Assembly: GCF_000444135.1 (NCBI RefSeq) | Contig: NZ_ATDK01000300.1 | Coordinates: 1-40,833 of the forward strand | Length of the DNA stretch: 40,833 nucleotides | Source: Pseudomonas avellanae BPIC 631 | GTDB lineage: Bacteria > Pseudomonadota > Gammaproteobacteria > Pseudomonadales > Pseudomonadaceae | Direction: 5' to 3' | Part shown: positions 18,536 to 27,732 of the stretch, in pieces | Layout of the letters: each line of letters opens with the position of its first letter | How positions within the stretch are numbered: position 1 is the stretch's first letter | Made by a program: the position numbers and the translations under genes | The notes under the pieces: generated by a model | Database searches by the model: none | What the model was told of the DNA's origin: nothing | The model's input: the letters and a program-made list of their open reading frames with translations, nothing else

Positions 18536-18746
18536 GCGCAGTCATAGCGTTCGACGGTGTGCGCAAGTCCCGAGAGGCCCATAGATCTGGCTTCTGCCCG
18601 GAGGGCGTGGGAGATGCAGGAGGTTACGACGGCTGCGATGGGCTGTGAAGCGGCCCCGAAACAGGCTATCTCGGCTGTGTCTGGTACACCGAGGCCGCCG
18701 GTTTTACTGTCGGTTCCCGACAGATCGTGGACAAGTCCACTCCTAC

Positions 18747-18945
18747 GGCCTCCGGCCAGAATCAAAAGCAGAGTTATGCATAACGTCCTGATAGTCCCCG
18801 AAATGAAGCTTTTGTGGGAGCGAACCGGGCGACGCTTCGCTTGTTCGCGAAGACGGCGTTTCAGACGACACATTTCCGAAGAGTATATCGGCCCTTTCGC
18901 GAACAAGAATCTCCCACGGCCTTCGGCCAGAATCAAAAGCAGAGC
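18747..18945 (+). repeat. Pair of ~29-nt direct repeats flanking the second REP doublet
   Basis: The sequence CGGCCAGAATCAAAAGCAGA, preceded by ACGGCCTC or ACGGCCTT, occurs at 18747-18775 and again at 18916-18944 with one mismatch. Each copy itself contains a short palindrome (GGCCTCCGGCC or GGCCTTCGGCC). The copies bracket the REP doublet, giving a composite repeat unit. Confidence 0.8.
18814..18917. repeat. REP doublet, GCGAAC/GTTCGC variant
   Basis: Copy 1 (18814-18853) matches the 40-nt REP unit at 3980-4019, except that GCGAGC/GCTCGC is GCGAAC/GTTCGC, a paired change that keeps the stem. Copy 2 (18895-18917) is inverted and keeps TTCGCGAAC and CTCCCAC, but its own second stem arm has decayed. 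The two copies can still pair with each other. Confidence 0.82.
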
Positions 18946-19021
18946 TGTGTACAACGCTGAGCGTTCAGCGTGAGAACGATCATCGATGAATCATAAACCC
19001 TCACCCAGGAACTCACTTCCG

Positions 19022-19735
19022 ATGCCCCAACCCACCGCACTAATCCTCGCCCGCGCCGACCTCAGCCCGGTAGAGACCGAATTCACCACCGGCCCGCTCG
19101 ACGCACACGACCCCTTCAATGAAGGCCGTCGCACGGCGTTCATCGACGATCAGGGTATTGCTGCCGGCCTGGTCCATTTCAGCACATCGCTGTCCGTAGC
19201 CGCCTATCCCTACACCGAAATGCTGGTGGTGCATCGCGGCAGCGTCACGCTGACCTCAGGCACCGACAGCGTCACCCTCAGCACCGGTGAAAGCGCAGTG
19301 ATCGGTCGTGGCACGCAGGTACGCATTGACGCGCAATCGGACAGCGTCTGGGCGTTCTGCGCATCCACTCAGGCCAGCGGGCCAGACAAATCCGGCATCA
19401 CCGCCCTCGATCGCCTCGCCCTGCTCACGCCGTCCTCGCCGCCCGACCCGAGCATCATGATCAGCGCGCTGCCGCAGTGCCGCAGCAACAACCTGTTCGA
19501 AGACACCGCCAGCACCCTGCGCATCGGCGTCTGGGACTCCACGCCCTACGAGCGCATCTCGCGCCCACACAAAATCCACGAACTGATGAACCTGATCGAA
19601 GGCAGCGTAGTGCTGAGCCTGGAAAACGGCCCAAGCCTGACCGTGCACACAGGCGACACGGTATTCGTTGCAAAGGGCGCACCGTGCAAATGGACCAGCA
19701 CGGGGTATGTGCGCAAGTTTTATGCGGTGACGTGA
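19022..19735 (+). CDS. Bicupin domain protein
   Basis: A protein of about 237 residues with two cupin-like halves. The first has a YPYTEMLVVHRGSVTLTSG core near residue 60. The second has ISRPHKIHELMNLIEGSVVL and HTGDTVFVAKGAP near residues 185-225. Metal-binding His/Glu are only partly evident (HKIHELMNLIEG). ATG 19022 is chosen because MPQPTALILARADL looks like the natural start, with AGGA 11 nt upstream; an in-frame ATG at 18986 would add 12 residues. Related proteins near GNAT and amine-oxidase genes are annotated only as cupins, and function is unknown. Confidence 0.8.
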   Translation: MPQPTALILARADLSPVETEFTTGPLDAHDPFNEGRRTAFIDDQGIAAGLVHFSTSLSVAAYPYTEMLVVHRGSVTLTSGTDSVTLSTGESAVIGRGTQVRIDAQSDSVWAFCASTQASGPDKSGITALDRLALLTPSSPPDPSIMISALPQCRSNNLFEDTASTLRIGVWDSTPYERISRPHKIHELMNLIEGSVVLSLENGPSLTVHTGDTVFVAKGAPCKWTSTGYVRKFYAVT

Positions 19736-20171
19736 GATACAGGGTCGCGCCCTTCAGCTCTGTGGGGCGCTCTAACCTGCACACTTAGAAATTCTGCCAG
19801 CGCAGTTAATCCAACTCGACACTAAAACACAAGAACAATAATATTCATTAGCTGATTTGCAAAGAATCAGAAATTTCCTACTTTTCTTCCCAGCCCATCG
19901 TGCTAAAACATCACCAAGAATTGCGAAAAGTTAATCTTTTCTTCTGACCCGCCCAGCGGAACCGCCCATGTTTCAGCATAGGGTTTTCCTCTGTATACCT
20001 CCTACATCAAGAATGCTTTACAAGGGCGGCGCTCACACCTGCGCACTCACACTCCAGCAGTTTTTATCTGGACGACAGGCTGCGACCTCGAATTAATAGT
20101 GTGCAGTGCCGCCTTGCGTACACCTTATTTAAAAATACGAATTTAATTACTTCACTCAGGAACTACCGATC
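19736..20171. other. AT-rich intergenic region, 436 nt
   Basis: Composition shifts from GC-rich to AT-rich at about 19790, marking the left edge of the variable segment. No gene is supported. It must hold the promoter of the secreted-protein gene, but no -35/-10 pair stands out. AGGA lies 11 nt before its ATG. Confidence 0.55.
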
Positions 20172-20621
20172 ATGAAAACCAAAAACGTCTTACTGACCTC
20201 GTTCGCTCTCGCCACACTATGCGCCGTCGTTTCTGCGCACGCGGGGCCGCCGGTGACTGTTACATTTAAAAACTTGGGCACGGAGGTTGCCGAATATAAA
20301 GTTGTCACTCGCAACGAGATATCGACTCAGCTAAATACCAAAACGACTATTGCCCCAACAGTCCAACCTGGGGGTTCAGATAGTTACTCCACGCGAAGCA
20401 CTCTATCACCGGATACAGGTTACGCCAGTGTTCGCTACGTCATGGGCTCCAAGGCTTGCGTATTCTCGACCACCTTCATAAAGCTTCCGGGTGCGGGGGG
20501 TGCCAAGGTGCCGAAATGGAACCGGACTGCAAACTCTGAAGGCGGCGCTGTCTGCACGGCGACGTCTCGCGCCACCAATTTCTCCACCTATGCGTGGGCT
20601 GCTGAATTCACCATGAAATAA
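20172..20621 (+). CDS. Small secreted protein of unknown function
   Basis: A 149-residue protein with a clear Sec signal peptide: KTKN, a hydrophobic run, and a likely cut after AHA at residue 24. The mature part of about 125 residues is rich in Thr, Ser and Val with alternating beta-like patterns (VTVTFKNLGTEVAEYKVV) and has two cysteines (Cys96, Cys128) that could form a disulfide. It looks like a single all-beta domain. I do not recognise a characterised family. It stands alone between an AT-rich leader and a strong terminator, so it is a one-gene unit. Periplasmic or extracellular location is likely. Confidence 0.78.
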   Translation: MKTKNVLLTSFALATLCAVVSAHAGPPVTVTFKNLGTEVAEYKVVTRNEISTQLNTKTTIAPTVQPGGSDSYSTRSTLSPDTGYASVRYVMGSKACVFSTTFIKLPGAGGAKVPKWNRTANSEGGAVCTATSRATNFSTYAWAAEFTMK

Positions 20622-20630
20622 GCTCCGGAG

Positions 20631-20661
20631 CGTGCGTGTCGCATTTTGACACGCACGTTTT
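20631..20661 (+). terminator. Rho-independent terminator of the secreted-protein gene
   Basis: A perfect 10-bp stem, CGTGCGTGTC paired with GACACGCACG, with a 7-nt loop (GCATTTT), followed by TTTT. It begins 10 nt after the stop codon. Confidence 0.85.
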
Positions 20662-20748
20662 CAGCAGAAAACTAAAGCTGGTTCTGGCCTGGCCGATACA
20701 GAGATTGAATATAAAGCCATGGATTGGCCTCAGCAGCGAGGACGCAGC

Positions 20749-21456
20749 ATGATTGATACAACATCCATCGCACACCTCACCCATAACACCACAATAACGA
20801 CTGTCGAGAAAAGTACCTCCGCCACGAATATAAGTTCCAACCTAAAAGAGCTCACTTCTGCACCAGCCATTGACGACGCCACCTTCTCGACATTGTCCAG
20901 CCAATTGAGCAATAGTGCCGCACGCGCCCAGGCTCGCGATAACAGCCTTGACATCAAAAGCCTGGGTTCTCTGGCAAAAAGCATCAGTGACAAAATTGCA
21001 GGCAACAGTTATTACGCCAATAGAAAACTGCACGACGCAGAGATACCGAATACGGACGACCCTGCACTGATCGAGAGGGCCAGGCAAGCGACTTCGTTCA
21101 AGAACGGGTCAGGAACGAATCCGTTCGCGGGGCTATCTCAGGATCAACTAAGCCTGATCATGTACGACGAAGACAGCGACTTCACCATTAACGAAAGAAG
21201 TGCTGCGTATTCAGAGCACTACGATCAAGAGCAAATATGGAAAAGGGCCATCTGCCAACGATATGTCGACGAATACAACGAAACCGGCAAAAGCACTCAA
21301 ACGCTGGTGATGCTTCTCGCCCACTACAACCAGCTGCCCCCCATAGAAAAGGCTCAATACCCCGCCAATTACGCCGCGCTCATCACATCGGACGACAGCT
21401 CGGCCATGGACATTTTCAACGCGCGGAAAAGCCAGTCAGATATTCAGGAGGCTTGA
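20749..21456 (+). CDS. Conserved hypothetical protein, Ser/Thr-rich N-terminus
   Basis: A 235-residue soluble protein without signal peptide or membrane segment. The first 60 residues are rich in Ser, Thr and Asn and probably disordered. The remainder looks folded, with NPFAGLSQDQLSLIMYDED and TINERSAAYSEHYDQEQIW near residues 125-165 and a helical C-terminus containing LLAHYNQLPPIEKAQYP. I have a general memory of similar multi-copy hypothetical proteins in pseudomonads but no function. ATG 20749 follows GAGGA by 7 nt; the frame's earlier ATG at 20719 has no site. No hrp box was found upstream, so a type III effector is not supported. Confidence 0.75.
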   Translation: MIDTTSIAHLTHNTTITTVEKSTSATNISSNLKELTSAPAIDDATFSTLSSQLSNSAARAQARDNSLDIKSLGSLAKSISDKIAGNSYYANRKLHDAEIPNTDDPALIERARQATSFKNGSGTNPFAGLSQDQLSLIMYDEDSDFTINERSAAYSEHYDQEQIWKRAICQRYVDEYNETGKSTQTLVMLLAHYNQLPPIEKAQYPANYAALITSDDSSAMDIFNARKSQSDIQEA

Positions 21457-21554
21457 GCGCCTACGACGGAGCACGCGGTTTCGCGTGTCCGGTATTGCTG
21501 TCGGCGTTCTGCTGAATTGCCGCTCGCCGACACAACGGCAATACGGCCATCTCA

Positions 21555-22058
21555 TTAGTCGTGGCTCAGGGCCAACGTATAGAACTTGTTGTCCACCGCA
21601 ATCAGCGGAAAGCTCGCAGGCAGGTCCTCTTTCTCTATCTCCCGAAAGCCGTGCTTCTCGTAGAAGCGATGTGCAGCGTGAAACTTGTCAGTCGTGCCCA
21701 GGAGCACCTCAGTAACGCCCCTGCGGCTGGACTCCTTGATCAAACGGTCCAGCAGCCTGGCTGCAATCGAGAACTCTTTGCCGCGAAACGGCGCGGCGAC
21801 AAACATCTTACGCAGCGCTGCCTGCCCTGAACCGATGTCCTTGAGCGCGATGCTGCCGACGACGTGATCACCTTGCACCGCGACCCAGAAATCACCTGTG
21901 CCGGTCTGGTAAAACGTCGGAATCGCCTTCAGATCAGGCTGATCCTCGGCAGTAATGGGGATACCGAATTCTTCACGCTGGATGGGCAGGATCAATGCCG
22001 ACACACCTTGCTCATCGTTCGGCACAAAACGTCGTACCTGAATTCCGGTCGCTGTCAC
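21555..22058 (-). CDS. GNAT N-acetyltransferase with GTG start
   Basis: A 167-residue single-domain GNAT. Motif A is KMFVAAPFRGKEFSIAARLL (about residues 82-101), followed by VTEVLLGTTDKFHAAHRFYE and the typical YEKHGFREIEKEDLP end. The start is set by the ribosome-binding site AAGGAGGTGG, which lies 4 nt before GTG 22058; the upstream ATGs at 22082 and 22076 precede that site and would translate through it. It is oriented against its neighbours in the variable segment. The acyl acceptor is unknown. Confidence 0.87.
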   Translation of the reverse strand: MTATGIQVRRFVPNDEQGVSALILPIQREEFGIPITAEDQPDLKAIPTFYQTGTGDFWVAVQGDHVVGSIALKDIGSGQAALRKMFVAAPFRGKEFSIAARLLDRLIKESSRRGVTEVLLGTTDKFHAAHRFYEKHGFREIEKEDLPASFPLIAVDNKFYTLALSHD

Positions 22059-22091
22059 AAACCACCTCCTTGTCATCGTCACAAATGGAAA

Positions 22092-22905
22092 TCAGTATTC
22101 CAGACAAGCAAACGCCCCGACAAGTCGAAGCGTTTACCCGAGCATTTCCAGGGGGCGCACGTCGGTGCGGCGCCGGAGATGTTTAATTACAACATGGCCC
22201 CGGCACCTGTACATTACGACCGTAGCCAGTCAATCTCGACACTCGCGATTGAGGGCTCGATTAGCGCCTGCGCCATGTCGGGCAAATAGATGACGGTAAG
22301 CGTGAGATCTCGACCCTGTCCATTGAGGAGCTCACCCCATCAATCGAGTCAGATCGAGAGAAAACAGTACAACCGGGATGGAAACTTTATCATCTGCAGC
22401 AGGCCAAAAAACCACACGTAAAAAAAGCCGATCACTATAGAACTGGATATAGCATGCAAGCCTTCAAGAACCACATAAGGAAAAAACACTTCTGGCCTTT
22501 TTTATTTCTTTTTTTATATCGATTGCTTTAGTGATCTACGCCGACCTATTCAGCCTGCTCGACAACTCCAGCTGCCAGCACTATAACCACACAGAAAAAT
22601 TAAATGGTGGCTCAAAATCTTTCAACAATAAACCGTTCACGATAGCTATTTGCGGGGCCGGGGTGAACAACAGTCTTTTTAATGGCGATGGCATGGAAAG
22701 GGTCCGGCTGACTATCTTCGACGATCAAGGCGAACTGTTAGCCAGGCGATACTATAAGGTTTTTTGGGGCGGCCAGCCCGGACATGAGCCGCTCAAGGTC
22801 TCCGAGGATAGTATTGTCTATCAAGATGACAAGGAGCAGATGGAGCACACAATGACGATGCCTCCCACACGCCTGGAATGGATTCGGGCAAGGCTTCCCC
22901 TGTAA
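22092..22905 (+). pseudogene. Decayed gene for a membrane-anchored protein (at least two frameshifts)
   Basis: Three frames together read as one protein. Frame A runs to a stop at 22287-22289 and includes MFNYNMAPAPVHYDRSQ. Frame B is open from 22265 to 22528 (REISTLSIEELTPSIE, then QPGWKLYHLQQAKKPHVKK, then MQAFKNHIRKKHFWPF). Frame C continues from about 22513 (ISIALVIYADLF) to the stop at 22905, ending PPTRLEWIRARLPL. Adding one T to the T7 run at 22509-22515 joins B to C and restores a full membrane helix. The intact product would have a cytosolic N-part, one helix and an exported C-domain of about 115 residues. A GTG at 22531 could start a 124-codon piece, but it cuts off the helix. Function unknown. 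Confidence 0.68.
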
Positions 22906-23052
22906 GGGGTCAAGTTTGATTTACTGAAGTGCCTGGACCTCTATCACAGCAAAGAACTCAACGCCCTGGTAAAGGAGGTTGTGATAAAACCTGGCCACAC
23001 TTATGTTCAAGACAATAAATGACAGATCCTGAAATTCGTAAAACGAAGGCAA

Positions 23053-23081
23053 AAAAAACCGCCTGATAAAGGCGGTTTTTT
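23053..23081. terminator. Bidirectional terminator downstream of pckA
   Basis: An 11-bp perfect stem, AAAAAACCGCC paired with GGCGGTTTTTT, with a 7-nt loop (TGATAAA). A-runs and T-runs on either side make it usable from both strands. It lies 13 nt past the pckA stop. Confidence 0.9.
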
Positions 23082-23094
23082 CAAGCAGCGCTAC

Positions 23095-24726
<1,632 letters not shown>

Positions 24727-24818
24727 TTATGCCAGAAATGCCCAGAAATGGTAGGACCCTCCTGTCAGAACAGCATTACAGGGGCCCACACCGTATTCTG
24801 AGGCTGTTTACGCGTTGA

Positions 24819-25721
24819 TTAATGACGCGTGTCAGATGGCGAATCGACACCGCCGCCAGCAAACAGCTGCGCAACGTCAGTGGCATCGAACAGGTAGCGC
24901 TCGTTGCAGAACTGGCAGTCGATCTCGATGCTGCCGTTGTGCTCGATAACCAGTTGCTGCGCGTCCTCCAGCCCAAGGCTGGCCAGTGCGTTGGCCGAGC
25001 GCTCGCGCGAGCAACTGCAGCGAAAGCAGATCGGCTGGACGTCGAACAGGCGCACCGGGTCTTCGTGATACAGGCGATGCAGCACGGTCTGGTTGTCCAG
25101 GCTGAGCATTTCTTCGGCCGTCAGGGTGCTGGCCAGGGTAACGACGTGCTCCCAGCTGGCATCGCGCTCTTCCGGGTCGGTGATCTGGGCGGCGGGCAGT
25201 TGTTGCAGCAGCAGGCCACGGGCGCGATGACCGTCAGCCTTGAGCCAGAAGCGGGTGCCCAGCTGTTCGGACATCACGAAGTAGTTGGAGAGGCTTTCCG
25301 ACAGATCGACGCCGTCCAGCGCCACGATGCCCTGATAGCGCTTGCCCTGACGCGGATCGACGGTCAATGCCAGCGAGCCGTCCGGCATCAGGTCCTGCAG
25401 GCCTGCGCCAGGGGTGATCAGCGCTTCGTCGTAACGGGCAATGCCACGCAGCTCACGCTCGCTCGAGCACTCGACCATCAGCAACGGTACGGCGCCGCTG
25501 GAGCGCGCCTGCAGAATTAGCAAGCCATCGAACTTGAGGGTGCCGACCAGCAGGGCCGCGGCCGCCATCAGTTCGCCCAGCAGTTGCGCGACCGGCTCCG
25601 GGTAGGGATGTTTGGCAAGCACTTCGGCGTAGCTGCGCTCCAAGGCTACCAGCTCTCCACGAACGTCGCTTTCGTCGAAGATAAAACGCTGGGTGAAATC
25701 GATGTCCGGGAAATCATGCAT
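24819..25721 (-). CDS. hslO: Redox-regulated chaperone Hsp33
   Basis: A 300-residue protein of normal Hsp33 length. The C-terminal zinc site shows [10 protein letters not shown] (Cys235, Cys237) and [10 protein letters not shown] (Cys269, Cys272), the CxC plus CxxC pattern whose oxidation switches on the chaperone. The N-terminal domain carries YLHDF-like [13 protein letters not shown] and [10 protein letters not shown]. Start is placed at ATG 25721 because MHDFPD begins the domain; the longer frame to 25805 adds unrelated residues, though the ribosome-binding site is weak. hslR lies upstream on the same strand, as in other gamma-proteobacteria. Confidence 0.95.
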   Translation of the reverse strand: MHDFPDIDFTQRFIFDESDVRGELVALERSYAEVLAKHPYPEPVAQLLGELMAAAALLVGTLKFDGLLILQARSSGAVPLLMVECSSERELRGIARYDEALITPGAGLQDLMPDGSLALTVDPRQGKRYQGIVALDGVDLSESLSNYFVMSEQLGTRFWLKADGHRARGLLLQQLPAAQITDPEERDASWEHVVTLASTLTAEEMLSLDNQTVLHRLYHEDPVRLFDVQPICFRCSCSRERSANALASLGLEDAQQLVIEHNGSIEIDCQFCNERYLFDATDVAQLFAGGGVDSPSDTRH

Positions 25722-25881
25722 AAGAAGTGGGTATCTGAGGTAATGACAGTGAATGGCTCGCGGCGGGAAAAGCGCCGTCCTGCACTCGAAAGTGGCTGGG
25801 GCCATACGGGTTGACCGGCATTTTATGAGCTATCCGGGGCGCTTCCAAGCCGGATGGCATTTCGAGCGCCGAGCGGAGCTT

Positions 25882-26289
25882 TTATTCGCTGTCCCGAGCG
25901 CCGCGGAAATCGAACAGCTGGCGACGCTGCTTCTTGGTCGGCTTGCCATCGGTGGTCACCCCCAGGTTGCCGGCCTTGCGCTGAAGGGCCGCATTTTCAC
26001 GCTTGTCGATGCTTTCCGGGGTCTCGCGATAGAGTGTCTGCGCTTCCGGTGCGCCACGACGAACAATGGACAGCGCCTCGACGACCACCGTGCGCTCGTC
26101 GAAGCCCATGCGAATCTGAAACTCGTCGCCAAGGCGAGGTTCCTTGCCGGGCTTGCAACGTTCGCCGCGACAGTGCACCTTGCCGCTTTCGATAGCGGCT
26201 TTGGCCAGCGCACGCGTTTTGAAAAAACGGGCGGCCCACAGCCATTTATCCAGACGAACCTTGTCGTCCTCTTCCATCTTTTGTGCCAT
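25882..26289 (-). CDS. hslR: Heat-shock protein Hsp15, S4-domain ribosome-associated RNA-binding protein
   Basis: A 135-residue basic protein. An S4 RNA-binding fold occupies residues 10-65 (VRLDKWLWAARFFKTRALA, then AIESGKVHCRGERCKPG), followed by a basic tail (GKPTKKQRRQLFDFR). Hsp15 binds free 50S subunits carrying nascent chains and helps rescue them. GAGGA stands 6 nt before ATG 26289. It lies upstream of hslO and divergent from rimA. Confidence 0.93.
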   Translation of the reverse strand: MAQKMEEDDKVRLDKWLWAARFFKTRALAKAAIESGKVHCRGERCKPGKEPRLGDEFQIRMGFDERTVVVEALSIVRRGAPEAQTLYRETPESIDKRENAALQRKAGNLGVTTDGKPTKKQRRQLFDFRGARDSE

Positions 26290-26401
26290 TTGAATTCCTC
26301 ATCAGTGCGGCAGTCTGAACGTTATCCGGCTCATCAGGAAACGTGACTGCCTGCGGTTGCTGATCTGTAGCTATCAAGAACATGAAGTAACCGATCCTTG
26401 C

Positions 26402-26430
26402 TTGTCAAAATCAGCTATTCATCATTTTAT
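26402..26430 (+). promoter_or_regulatory. Candidate sigma-70 promoter of rimABK
   Basis: TTGTCA (26402-26407, 5 of 6 to consensus) and TTTTAT (26425-26430, 4 of 6) are separated by 17 nt. The -10 ends 26 nt before the rimA start, which fits a short leader. Confidence 0.42.
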
Positions 26431-26456
26431 GGCCCCGACCCCACATGGAGCGCGAC

Positions 26457-27239
26457 GTGACAGATTTTCCAACTTCGTTGACCGCCCCCAAAAAGGGGTG
26501 TGAGAGCTGCACCGGCAGTCCGGAACTGGGCTTTTCGTTTGATTACGCCTACCAACCTATCGTCAACCTGCACGACCAGTCGATCTTCGCCCACGAAGCG
26601 CTGGTCCGCGGTCCGAATGGTGAAGGCGCGATGTCGGTGCTGAACCAGGTCACCGACCAGAATCGCTATCGCTTCGATCAGAAGTGCCGGACCACGGCCA
26701 TCGCCGGCGCGGCAAAACTGGGGATGACCGAGCGTTTATCGATCAACTTTCTGCCCAATGCCGTGTATCGTCCCGAGCTGTGTATCCGCAGCACGCTGGA
26801 GGCGGCCAAGCAGCATGACTTTCCTATCGAGCGGTTGATTTTCGAGACCATCGAAAGCGAGCATGTGGATAACAACAACCATTTGAGCAACATTTTGCGA
26901 GAGTATCGCGAGTTCGGTTTCATGACCGCCATCGACGATTTCGGTGCCGGCTACTCCGGGCTGACCCTGCTGGCTGATTTTCAACCCGACCTGATAAAGC
27001 TCGACATGAATCTGGTCCGCGACATTCATCGTGATCGCGCACGTCAGGCTATTGTTCGTGGTGTTGTCACAATGTGTACGGACTTGGGGATTAAGCTCAT
27101 CGCCGAAGGTATCGAACACATTGAAGAGCGGGATTTTCTGGCTGATTGCGGCATATCCCTGATGCAAGGCTATTTGTTCGCCAAACCTGCATTCAAAGCC
27201 CTGGCTCAGGTAGCACCTGAGGCTTGGCAGAAGCCTTGA
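26457..27239 (+). CDS. rimA: EAL-domain cyclic-di-GMP phosphodiesterase RimA
   Basis: A 260-residue stand-alone EAL protein with the catalytic set visible: HEALVRG (Glu47), SINFLPN, FETIESE (Glu130, Glu133), AIDDFGAGYSG (Asp160, Asp161), IKLDMNL (Lys181), AEGIE (Glu217) and LMQGYLFAKP (Gln237). It should hydrolyse cyclic-di-GMP. GTG 26457 is preferred because GGAG lies 6 nt upstream; ATG 26445 would add four residues without a site. Position before rimB and rimK matches the rimABK operon described in P. fluorescens, where RimA stimulates RimK. Confidence 0.9.
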   Translation: MTDFPTSLTAPKKGCESCTGSPELGFSFDYAYQPIVNLHDQSIFAHEALVRGPNGEGAMSVLNQVTDQNRYRFDQKCRTTAIAGAAKLGMTERLSINFLPNAVYRPELCIRSTLEAAKQHDFPIERLIFETIESEHVDNNNHLSNILREYREFGFMTAIDDFGAGYSGLTLLADFQPDLIKLDMNLVRDIHRDRARQAIVRGVVTMCTDLGIKLIAEGIEHIEERDFLADCGISLMQGYLFAKPAFKALAQVAPEAWQKP

Positions 27240-27255
27240 GAAGTACGGAATCGCA

Positions 27256-27732
27256 TTGAAAACATTTGATCACCTGACCGTTATCGGCCTGCGCGAGTGG
27301 GTGGCGCTGCCCGACCTTGGGGTCGCTGGCCTGCGGGCAAAAATCGATACCGGGGCGAGCACTTCAAGCTTGCACGCGACTGAAATCGAACCGTTTGAAC
27401 GTGATGGCCAGAAATGGGTGCGCTTCAACGCGCACCTGGGCACGGTGGTGCAGTTGCGCCATCGCCGCTGCGAGGCGCAACTGGTCGCCATGAAAACCAT
27501 TAAAAGCTCCAACGGCCAGGCACAGGTGCGTTACGTCATTCGCACCACGCTGGCCCTGGGTGATCGTATCTGGCCGGTGGAATTCACACTGGCTTGCCGC
27601 AGGTCGATGCGTTATCGGCTGCTGCTGGGCTCCAAAGCCTTGATCGACGGCCAACTGGTCGTCAATCCGGGCATCACTTATGTACAAGACAAGCCGGTGT
27701 TCCCGGCCTCTACTTCCTCAGGTGTTGCATGA
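27256..27732 (+). CDS. rimB: RimB, retropepsin-like ATP-dependent zinc protease family protein
   Basis: A 158-residue protein of the RimB/YjbB-like family. The aspartic-protease motif [15 protein letters not shown] (Asp31) and the later [11 protein letters not shown] loop fit a retropepsin fold. It starts with TTG at 27256, with GGA 6 nt upstream; the 16-nt gap after rimA leaves no better codon. Its stop overlaps the rimK ATG as ATGA (27729-27732). In pseudomonads RimB acts with RimA and RimK to tune glutamylation of ribosomal protein S6. Confidence 0.88.
   Translation: MKTFDHLTVIGLREWVALPDLGVAGLRAKIDTGASTSSLHATEIEPFERDGQKWVRFNAHLGTVVQLRHRRCEAQLVAMKTIKSSNGQAQVRYVIRTTLALGDRIWPVEFTLACRRSMRYRLLLGSKALIDGQLVVNPGITYVQDKPVFPASTSSGVA

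Larger units (their letters stand above)
18536..19021. other. Repeat-rich intergenic region
   Basis: No gene is supported here. It holds a REP doublet (18814-18917) and two direct copies of a 29-nt element (18747-18775 and 18916-18944). A 150-codon minus-strand frame (18954-18502) translates these repeats into leucine-rich strings such as TALLLILAEGRG and is judged spurious. Confidence 0.7.

Noticed and set aside
18502..18954. 150-codon minus-strand frame with leucine-rich repeats
   Set aside because: It is a translation of REP and direct-repeat DNA and has no ribosome-binding site.
20518..20560. GGAACC as an hrp box before the 235-residue protein
   Set aside because: No CCAC follows at the required 15-16 nt spacing and the motif lies inside the secreted-protein gene. 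The Asp at position 3 of the protein also does not fit a type III signal.
22531..22905. Intact 124-residue gene starting at GTG 22531
   Set aside because: There is no ribosome-binding site, and this start cuts into a membrane helix that continues upstream in the same frame, so a broken longer gene fits better.
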